From Spirochaetota bacterium (lineage in GTDB: Bacteria > Spirochaetota > UBA4802 > JAFGJZ01): a stretch of 64,000 nt of DNA. A program made the translations under genes and the position numbers. Positions 57,998-64,000 of this stretch are shown piece after piece; the stretch's first letter is position 1; each line of letters starts with the position of its first letter. The stretch lies in assembly GCA_027858855.1 (NCBI GenBank), contig JAQIBV010000058.1:1-64000 (forward strand), written 5' to 3'. The notes below the pieces were generated by a model. It searched no databases. It was not told the DNA's origin and saw only the letters and a program-made list of their open reading frames with translations.

Positions 57998-60460
57998 AGT
58001 ATCAGAAGATTTCACATAACTTATGAACTCTTCAGGAGACAAAGGGCGACTGTAATAGTAGCCCTGAATCTCATCACAGCCGATAGAACCAAGAAAAGCC
58101 AGTTGCTCTTCTGTTTCGATTCCTTCACCTATAACAGCAAGCCCCAGTGAATGAGCCATTGCAACTATTGCCCGTATAATTTTGCGATTACTCTCATTTT
58201 TATCAAGATTGATAACAAAAGAGCGGTCTATCTTTATATGCGATATTGGGAAATCCTTTATGTAACTCAATGAAGAATAGCCTGTACCAAAATCATCAAT
58301 AGAAAACCGTACTCCCGACTTATTAAGAAGTTTCATCTTACCTGCAATTTCCAGCGGATCCTCTACCATGAGTCCTTCGGTTATCTCAAGCTCTACCCTG
58401 TCGGGCGCGGCTCCGCTCTTTTCAAAGGCCTTTTCAACAATGGATAGAAACTGCTCATCCCTGAACTGTCTTGGAGAGATATTGATTGCGATACGAATCT
58501 TGTAACCCATATCTGCAAGTGATTTCTGAAAGATTAATGCCTGCTGCAGCACCCACCTGCCAATCGGAACAATTAAGCCATTATTTTCAATGATAGGAAT
58601 AAATTTATCAGGAGGAATTGGTCCATGAATACTGTTCCAACGTAGAAGAACCTCCATTCCGCACACCTCACCCTTTTGATCAATAAAGGGCTGGTACACC
58701 AGATTGAACTCTCCCCGTTCAAGGGCTCCACGCAGATCCTTTTCAAGAAGAACCCGGTTAATTGCCTTAATATTCATCTCGGTATTATAAAACGAAAAGC
58801 TATTCTTGACCTTCTTGGCATCGCGGAGGGCAATATCACTATTTTTTATCAAGTCTTCGATATCAATGCCATCCTTGGGATAGATGGAAATACCGATACT
58901 CACACCAATAAATAGCCTCTCTGTGTCACAGATAAAAGGCTTCGCAAGCTTTTCGATTATCTTCTCCGAAACCGAGGCTGCCGCAAATTCATCCTCAATA
59001 TTATTAAGAATAACAACAAACTCGTCACCACCAATCCTGTAAAGATAATCGGTTTCACGAATAGTGTTTTGCAGCCTGTCACTCACAAAACAGAGGAGTT
59101 TATCACCCACACTATGACCGGCTGTCTCGTTTACATCTTTAAACTCATCCAGATCAATAAAAAGAAAGGCCTTCATAGAGATAAAACGATTACGTGCCGA
59201 CTGCAATAACGAATCAGACATTGTCTCATAAAGGGCCTTACGGTTCGGCATGCCGGTAAGCGGATCATGAAATGCAAGATACGAGAGCTGCTCCTCAGAC
59301 TGCTTTCTGTCGGTTATATCCTCAATGATTCTGATTATACGAAATATCTCTCCATTTTTGTTACGCACCGGGTAGATTCTATCACGAACCCATGCAACAT
59401 TTGTCCTATTATAAATGCGATACTCACACTCGCTGTTTTGGCTTATTTTATCAAGATTCAGCACATCCTCAAAATAGTGACGATCGTCAAGATGCACTGC
59501 ATTTTTCCAGATATTGCAATCACGGTAAACATCTTTAACGGGTATGTTGAAGATCTGTTTAAACAGGCTGTTTATATAATAGGTTATTGAAGGTGGATAA
59601 TCAGTTATCCAGACAACCTCATTTACATTACGAGCTATTAGCTTCAGATTTTTCTCACTCTCCCGCAAATCATCAAGAGTTTTATCAGTAAGCCCCGCCT
59701 TTTCGAAAAAGGTCTGTATCAGATAAAAACTGTAAATAAGCAAGAACAGGAGTAATCCTATAGAGGTACGCGGGAAACTTATATTTGGAAATAATCCAAA
59801 ATAATTACCGCAATATAGCCTTATGACATCCAGAATTGAGAATATGGTAAGCACAAAAACACCGGCAAATTGAACACCATTCTCATAATAGTTCTTGTGA
59901 AGGATGAGTCTGCTCAAAAAAAGGGAAAAGGCGAAAATTGTAAGAACCATGACTATTATGTTACGAATATGGTATAAAAGGCCATACTGATATATTCGGT
60001 AAATATTGGTATAGCTTATACTATCTTCAGAAACAATAACCGGTCGCTTTAAAAAAAGCTGATGATCGACAAGGAGCGCGTAGCTACTTGTCATTACCAT
60101 AAAAGAACCTGCTATCATCATCCCAATAAAGAATCGTTTCTGATTTCTGCTTGTGTCTTCAAGTGTAATGAAAAGATACGATACGGTTACAATTAATAGT
60201 CCAATAGAGACCTGCTTAATTCCATAGAAAATGAAAGCATTCTGATATGAATCGAACAGTATGCCCTCAAACCGAAGAAAGGCTTCAGAAAGACTGTAAA
60301 TAACGATGTTAAGAGACAAAAGAAGTGAAGAACGGTAGTATAGCGAACCACAGCGGCGATAAAAATAGAGGAACATCATGCCTAAAAGAAAAGATATAAC
60401 CGCTGAAACAGCCGGAAATACCAGATTAAACACTATTTCGATTTGATTTACATCATACAT
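57980..60460 (-). CDS. Membrane c-di-GMP enzyme with PAS, GGDEF and EAL domains
   Basis: 826 residues. Seven to eight N-terminal helices (residues 10-255, 7TM-type input), PAS domain (about 275-390), GGDEF (about 395-560) and EAL (about 570-815). GGDEF is intact (YRIGGDEFVV), with the inhibitory I-site RETD five residues upstream. EAL motifs are GMEVLLRW, NISPRQF, EITEG, DDFGTGYSSL, KIDRSF and GEGIETEEQ, all intact. It may therefore both make and degrade c-di-GMP. Convergent with ackA, with the stop codon inside the shared terminator. Single gene on its strand. Confidence 0.95.
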   Translation of the reverse strand: MYDVNQIEIVFNLVFPAVSAVISFLLGMMFLYFYRRCGSLYYRSSLLLSLNIVIYSLSEAFLRFEGILFDSYQNAFIFYGIKQVSIGLLIVTVSYLFITLEDTSRNQKRFFIGMMIAGSFMVMTSSYALLVDHQLFLKRPVIVSEDSISYTNIYRIYQYGLLYHIRNIIVMVLTIFAFSLFLSRLILHKNYYENGVQFAGVFVLTIFSILDVIRLYCGNYFGLFPNISFPRTSIGLLLFLLIYSFYLIQTFFEKAGLTDKTLDDLRESEKNLKLIARNVNEVVWITDYPPSITYYINSLFKQIFNIPVKDVYRDCNIWKNAVHLDDRHYFEDVLNLDKISQNSECEYRIYNRTNVAWVRDRIYPVRNKNGEIFRIIRIIEDITDRKQSEEQLSYLAFHDPLTGMPNRKALYETMSDSLLQSARNRFISMKAFLFIDLDEFKDVNETAGHSVGDKLLCFVSDRLQNTIRETDYLYRIGGDEFVVILNNIEDEFAAASVSEKIIEKLAKPFICDTERLFIGVSIGISIYPKDGIDIEDLIKNSDIALRDAKKVKNSFSFYNTEMNIKAINRVLLEKDLRGALERGEFNLVYQPFIDQKGEVCGMEVLLRWNSIHGPIPPDKFIPIIENNGLIVPIGRWVLQQALIFQKSLADMGYKIRIAINISPRQFRDEQFLSIVEKAFEKSGAAPDRVELEITEGLMVEDPLEIAGKMKLLNKSGVRFSIDDFGTGYSSLSYIKDFPISHIKIDRSFVINLDKNESNRKIIRAIVAMAHSLGLAVIGEGIETEEQLAFLGSIGCDEIQGYYYSRPLSPEEFISYVKSSDTPKRKS

Positions 60461-60589
60461 GACAATTCCATAATTCCTTAAGAGCGCTTTGGTAAATTTC
60501 TATATAAGGAAAACCATAGCACCATTAATTATATCGTGATTTCGCCCTTTTAAAACAAATTTTATAAAAAATTTTTTCGGATCTTATAA

Positions 60590-61210
60590 CTACATCAGCG
60601 CAATACCGATACGATACAGAATCAGGTAATAGCTCTCACGTATCAGAAACTCAAATTTTTTCTCGTTTCCTTTAAAACGGGTTGTAGGTGTTGCCGACGG
60701 AAAAACCGTCATTCCATAATATTCTGCAATTACTGAAGCCCGTTTCAGATGATAGGGATCTGAAACCAGTGTGAAAGTCTTAAACCCATATTTTTCAGCA
60801 ATCCTGCCTGCATAATAGATATTCTCTTCCGTATTTTTAGACTGATTCTCCAGAAGAATATATTTTTTGTCTATCCCCTGCTCTATCGCATAGCGCTGTG
60901 CAATAACGGATTCTCCAGGTTCATCCGGCCCGCCCTTGCCACCTGTAAATATTATATAGCTACATAAGCCACTGTTATATAGCCGGATTGCATGATTGAT
61001 TCGTTCGCGAAAAACTGGTGAGGGCTTCCCCCCCCATGCTGCTGCACCCAGGACGATAGCAGCGTCACTCTCAACAGCCGGACGGTTTCGTGGGTACGAA
61101 TAGACAGTATAAACAGTGTATGTAAAATAGCTGCCGCATGCAATAAACAGAAGAGACAGGATCAGAAAGATCTGTTTTACACGTTTTACTATTTTTTTAA
61201 TAAATGACAC
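60590..61210 (-). CDS. DUF218 / SanA-YdcF-type membrane protein
   Basis: 206 residues. N-terminal membrane helix (about 12-34), then the DUF218 core: AAIVLGAAAWGGKPSPVFRE, RLYNSGLCSYIIFTGGKGG, NTEENIYYAG and FTLVSDPYHLKRA. Family members act in envelope and vancomycin-resistance-related processes or exopolysaccharide metabolism; the exact role is unknown. It starts at GTG with GAGG five bases upstream. Confidence 0.85.
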   Translation of the reverse strand: MSFIKKIVKRVKQIFLILSLLFIACGSYFTYTVYTVYSYPRNRPAVESDAAIVLGAAAWGGKPSPVFRERINHAIRLYNSGLCSYIIFTGGKGGPDEPGESVIAQRYAIEQGIDKKYILLENQSKNTEENIYYAGRIAEKYGFKTFTLVSDPYHLKRASVIAEYYGMTVFPSATPTTRFKGNEKKFEFLIRESYYLILYRIGIALM

Positions 61211-61334
61211 GGCAACCTCGGATAATCAAGATCTAAATAGAAATTTATATGCATGGGATACGCTTGATTTTTGCACCACCTGCAATGATGAGCTGCAACT
61301 ATTTTTTGTTCTGACACATCTGACTGACTCTGTT

Positions 61335-61913
61335 TCACTGATTTCCAGTGTAAGTAAAGAGCGCAAGTGAAGTTCCACCATATTTATGAACCGAAACCGA
61401 TACGAAGTTTTCCGGAACAGATGTGAGTATATTTTTACTATCATACTGAATAAGAATCTGAGCACCAGACTGCAAAATACCGAAACTCCCTATACGAGCA
61501 AGCAGAAGTCCATACATGCTAACATCGGCCCATTTTTTAATATAGGGGGGATCCAAAAAAACCGTATTAAAGGAAAAGCCCCGTTTTGAAAGGTACCTCA
61601 TACAGACGTCATCACTGAAATTAAAGACGGTAACCCGATCGGATGCATCGAATGAATCCACACATGAACGTATAAAAGAGTAGCGGCGCCTATCACGCTC
61701 GTTTATTACAACCCGAGCCCCCCGGCTGAAAGCTTCAATGCCCATCTGCCCGGATCCACCATAAAGATCAAGAAACCAGCTGTCGTTTATTGAAGGGCCA
61801 ACAATTGAAAAAACCGACTCCTTGACCTTGCCCGAAGTAACATCTGCCTGATTAAAGGCACTATTTTTGAATGGTATATTACGCCCTTTTAGTGTACCTG
61901 TGACTACTCGCAT
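61335..61913 (-). CDS. rsmD: 16S rRNA guanine-966 N2-methyltransferase RsmD
   Basis: 192 residues. Start MRVVTGTLKGRNIPF and ADVTSGKVKESVFSIVG are typical of RsmD; the SAM site is FLDLYGGSGQMGIEAFSRGA and the catalytic motif is FLDPPYIKKW. It follows the DUF1858 gene directly, its ATG touching that gene's TAG. A downstream frame at 61226-61465 is not a gene. Confidence 0.93.
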   Translation of the reverse strand: MRVVTGTLKGRNIPFKNSAFNQADVTSGKVKESVFSIVGPSINDSWFLDLYGGSGQMGIEAFSRGARVVINERDRRRYSFIRSCVDSFDASDRVTVFNFSDDVCMRYLSKRGFSFNTVFLDPPYIKKWADVSMYGLLLARIGSFGILQSGAQILIQYDSKNILTSVPENFVSVSVHKYGGTSLALFTYTGNQ

Positions 61914-62108
61914 CTATTTAACAGATTCGTTCAATTCTTTAAGGAATTTATCAGGATCAAGGCCATTATTAACTATAACGGTTTTGATCGTATCCTGCGA
62001 CATGCCGTGACATCCAGGGCAGTAAAGATCATTTCGTTTAAAGACATCTACAACATCAGTTGACATCTTCAAAGCCTCTTGCACTGGTGTATCAAATTCT
62101 ATCCTCAT
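61914..62108 (-). CDS. DUF1858 domain protein
   Basis: 64 residues. The domain begins at once: FDTPVQEALKMSTDVVDVFK, then the C-x2-C pair (YCPGCHGMSQDTI) and NNGLDPDKFLKELNE. DUF1858 proteins are small, possibly redox or metal-linked, often beside hybrid-cluster or rRNA genes. AAGGGG precedes the ATG. Two-gene operon with rsmD. Confidence 0.9.
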   Translation of the reverse strand: MRIEFDTPVQEALKMSTDVVDVFKRNDLYCPGCHGMSQDTIKTVIVNNGLDPDKFLKELNESVK

Positions 62109-62245
62109 ACTGCCCCTTCCTTTTTACCGGTTTACGACAAAAAATACTTCCCTATGTTTGGAAAAGAGCCCCCCTCTGTCAATTGTTATTCATCTACAGG
62201 TACAAAACAGTAAACCAAATTCTCATCCCCTCTAAAAAGCCAATT

Positions 62246-62285
62246 AAACAGACCAAAACAGATTAAAACAGATTAAAACAGATTA
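62246..62285 (+). repeat. Four tandem 10-bp repeats
   Basis: AAACAGACCA followed by three copies of AAACAGATTA, upstream of rpmB. The unit length is close to one helix turn, so copies lie on one DNA face. Confidence 0.85.
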
Positions 62286-62361
62286 GTGAAAATTAATTTT
62301 CTTGCAAATAATATGCGATACAACAAACATGACTGTAAATTTTTTTCAAATGGGGAATCCA

Positions 62362-62550
62362 ATGGCAAAATGCGAAGTTTGTGGGAAGTCGGTACAGTTT
62401 GGTTGTAACGTCAGCCACTCACATAAAAGAACCAACAAAATGTGGAAGCCGAATATAAAAAAAGTACGCGTTCTTGAAGGAAGCAACAAGATTCGCAAGT
62501 ATGTATGTACACAATGTATCCGTTCAGGCAAAGTCGCGAAGGCTGTCTAG
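62362..62550 (+). CDS. rpmB: 50S ribosomal protein L28
   Basis: 62 residues from the ATG at 62362, whose GGGG site is about six bases upstream; a longer frame starting at 62302 has no support. MAKCEVCGKSVQFGCNVSHS with RTNKMWKPNIKKVRV is the L28 core, and both C-x2-C pairs (CEVC and CTQC) are kept, so this is the zinc-binding form. Ends with a good terminator 60 bases on. Confidence 0.95.
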   Translation: MAKCEVCGKSVQFGCNVSHSHKRTNKMWKPNIKKVRVLEGSNKIRKYVCTQCIRSGKVAKAV

Positions 62551-62609
62551 TTCTTCGAGTCTTGTACATCTAAAACGAATACAATTCGTCTGTCGCACCA
62601 GTAATAATC

Positions 62610-62631
62610 AGCCGGGGTTTCCCGGCTTTTT
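62610..62631 (+). terminator. Intrinsic terminator of rpmB
   Basis: AGCCGGG / CCCGGCT with loop GTTT, followed by TTTTT. Confidence 0.9.
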
Positions 62632-62772
62632 GTATTGGCTCCATAAATAGAAAGGAACTTTGAAAAAATTATTATCAAAGGTTGCCTAAACATAACCACG
62701 CCAGATAATACCTTGACAATCCCATTACCCACTATAACATTCGAACAGAAATAGGCGCAAACAGGAGGATCC

Positions 62773-63111
62773 ATGGCATCTTTACACTATACGCGCGAAA
62801 AACGTGGTAACGCGGTAATTGTTCACATAGGCGGCTCTCTGGATGCCAAAACAGCACCCACACTGGACAAAAAACTTGGTGATGAAGCCGCTATGTTACC
62901 TGCAAAACTGATCATCTCTATGAAAAAACTGGAATATATCGCCAGTGCTGGAATGGGGACGCTTATAAACTATAACGAGATTCTCTCCAAACAGGGAAAG
63001 AAACTTATTCTATGTGATCTTCCCGAAAAGGTAGCCAAGATTATAAAAATGCTTGGATTCATAAATTTTTTCACCATTCACAAGACCCTCGATGATGCGG
63101 AAAATGAGTAA
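62773..63111 (+). CDS. STAS-domain anti-sigma factor antagonist (RsbV-like)
   Basis: 112 residues. STAS core AVIVHIGGSLDAKTAPTLDK, phosphoacceptor Ser58 in YIASAGMGTLIN, and LPEKVAKIIKMLGFINFF at the end. The neighbouring GHKL gene overlaps it by up to 20 bases, so the pair forms a partner-switch module. Possible -35 TTGACA at 62713 but a poor -10. AGGAGG lies upstream of the ATG. Confidence 0.92.
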   Translation: MASLHYTREKRGNAVIVHIGGSLDAKTAPTLDKKLGDEAAMLPAKLIISMKKLEYIASAGMGTLINYNEILSKQGKKLILCDLPEKVAKIIKMLGFINFFTIHKTLDDAENE

Positions 63112-63535
63112 TCAGCTTTTTCTGGAGAGCGACATTGACCGGAATCTGGACGAACTCGACTCTTTCAGAGAACATCTGCTATCATATCTAATAGACAATG
63201 GCATGAATCCAGAGACAGCTTCTCACTTTGAACTATGCGCATATGAAGTGATAGCCAACATCATTGAACATACCCCCCCCTTCTCTGGAAGCACCCCCCT
63301 CATTCATGTCACCTTTTCTGTAGACAAAGAAACAGGTATCCTTACGATTAATTACCACGGGCCCGAGTTCGATCTTACAAAAAGGCCGCTGCCCGATATA
63401 CCTTCTCATTTTGACAAGGGTCTTAAGAGAGGCCTTGGTATCTACATCATTCATAAATTAATGGAAGAAATATGGTATAAGCATAAGGATGGAAACAACA
63501 GACTCACAATGAAAAAGAGCATTTCAGAAAGCTAA
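63092..63535 (+). CDS. GHKL serine kinase / anti-sigma factor (RsbW-like)
   Basis: 147 residues, a single histidine-kinase-type ATPase domain. N-box ELCAYEVIANIIEHTPPF, G1-like ITINYHGPEFDL (degenerate), and G2 KRGLGIYIIHKLMEEI. It would phosphorylate the adjacent STAS protein or bind a sigma factor. The start is uncertain: ATG at 63092, 63095 or 63104, none with a strong ribosome site; the last overlaps the STAS stop. Confidence 0.88.
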   Translation: MMRKMSNQLFLESDIDRNLDELDSFREHLLSYLIDNGMNPETASHFELCAYEVIANIIEHTPPFSGSTPLIHVTFSVDKETGILTINYHGPEFDLTKRPLPDIPSHFDKGLKRGLGIYIIHKLMEEIWYKHKDGNNRLTMKKSISES

Positions 63536-63557
63536 ATTTTGTTCAAAATACCCTGAT

Positions 63558-63989
63558 TCACATAAGATCCCAAAGATTTTTTTTCTCTATGATTGAAAAA
63601 AATATTTTTTCAAAAGCATCCACTTCGGTATAGTGTGGAGTATTTGGATCTCCACGAAAAAGAACCGTAAACTTCGAAATAAGCCTCAAGGCCTTTTTCA
63701 GGTCGCTATTTTTTACCGCATTCATCAGTTCACGATATATTATTACAGCAACGGAATCAAAAAGCTCTTTACGGTAACCGTGGTTCATTCGTTCAATTTT
63801 CTCAATAATTGGATCAATATCGTAATGAAGCTCAGGAATTGCAGGAGAGGCCACACTGATAAGATAGGCAATAATGTGTTTGCGTATATCTGCTGTGTTC
63901 AGCTTTATCAGACGCCGACCGATGGCATCGACCAATTTAGATGATCTCTCTCTTTCAGACCTTAGTTGTTCGGCCTCATCGCTCTTCAT
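63558..63989 (-). CDS. Helical protein of unknown function, possibly 5'-incomplete
   Basis: 143 residues to the last ATG inside the window; the frame stays open to the edge (63990-64000) and this ATG has no ribosome site, so the real start may be outside. Helical, with no signal peptide or recognised domain; SDLKKALRLISKF and RKELFDSVAVIIYRELMNAV suggest repeat-like helices. Convergent with the GHKL gene, with 22 bases between. Confidence 0.5.
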   Translation of the reverse strand: MKSDEAEQLRSERERSSKLVDAIGRRLIKLNTADIRKHIIAYLISVASPAIPELHYDIDPIIEKIERMNHGYRKELFDSVAVIIYRELMNAVKNSDLKKALRLISKFTVLFRGDPNTPHYTEVDAFEKIFFSIIEKKNLWDLM

Positions 63990-64000
63990 CCGTGAAATGG

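Noticed and set aside
61226-61465. Small ORF overlapping the end of rsmD
   Set aside because: Shifted-frame shadow of rsmD with low-complexity composition; no ribosome site.
62550-62610. tRNA-like stretch (TTCGAGTC and CGCACCA) after rpmB
   Set aside because: No acceptor, D-arm or anticodon stems can be built; chance similarity to T-arm and CCA end.

Overview
The window looks like chromosome of a moderately AT-rich, motile, Gram-negative bacterium, most probably a spirochaete (Spirochaetota). The main evidence is two FlaB-type flagellins that follow the spirochaetal core-flagellin pattern closely (most like the Leptospira type), a flgG-flgA-flgH-flgI-flgJ cluster, the LL-diaminopimelate aminotransferase route to lysine and peptidoglycan, and many STAS / SpoIIE / GHKL partner-switching proteins. 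Genus is not resolvable from sequence alone. No rRNA, tRNA, CRISPR array, intact insertion sequence or prophage was seen.

Layout. 0-5 kb: an ECF sigma factor with its zinc-type anti-sigma factor and a small membrane protein, a COG2509 flavoprotein coupled to a SpoIIE phosphatase, a TrpR-type repressor, and the 3' remnant of an RND efflux transporter. 5-8.5 kb: dapL and fusA, converging on one bidirectional terminator. 8.7-12 kb: a STAS protein, FlaG and two flagellins separated by hairpin-rich leaders. 12-19.4 kb: an orphan membrane sensor, then a chemotaxis operon STAS-cheA-cheW-cheB-receiver protein. 19.6-22 kb: an NlpC/P60 hydrolase and a split transketolase. 22.3-25.7 kb: the flagellar rod/ring operon under a sigma-28-like promoter. 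25.8-28.1 kb: hisF, then a receiver protein and a tail-anchored protein of unknown function. 28.1-29.1 kb is the most accessory-looking segment: gene remnants and an orphan tandem ribbon-helix-helix protein bracketed by perfect 19-bp direct repeats.

29-46 kb: a secreted HExxH protein with a TPR partner, LolA, an outer-membrane protein, a ComEC whose C-terminal metallo-beta-lactamase region has lost its metal ligands, an HDOD protein and a DUF115 (Maf-like) protein, Hsp33, XerC/D, TopA, and a probable operon nadK - EtfB-like - EtfA-like - TPR lipoprotein - dprA. The ETF-like pair is very divergent and lacks the normal FAD-binding signatures. 46.6-51.9 kb: ilvB-ilvN behind a structured leader, then a methyltransferase, a thioesterase, a SRAP protein and an unknown helical protein. 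52-58 kb: a beta-barrel-like protein, a double cyclic-nucleotide-domain regulator, an AsmA-like protein and acetate kinase. 58-64 kb: a GGDEF/EAL membrane protein whose last codons form half of the ackA terminator, then DUF218, rsmD, DUF1858, rpmB, a STAS/GHKL pair and an unknown gene running to the window edge.

Themes: flagellar assembly and chemotaxis, partner-switching and c-di-GMP/cyclic-nucleotide signalling, DNA uptake and processing (ComEC, DprA, Xer, TopA), and amino-acid/central metabolism. The items most worth following up are the degenerate ETF pair beside dprA, the repeat-bracketed RHH gene with adjacent gene debris, the ligand-less ComEC domain, and FlgH without a lipobox.
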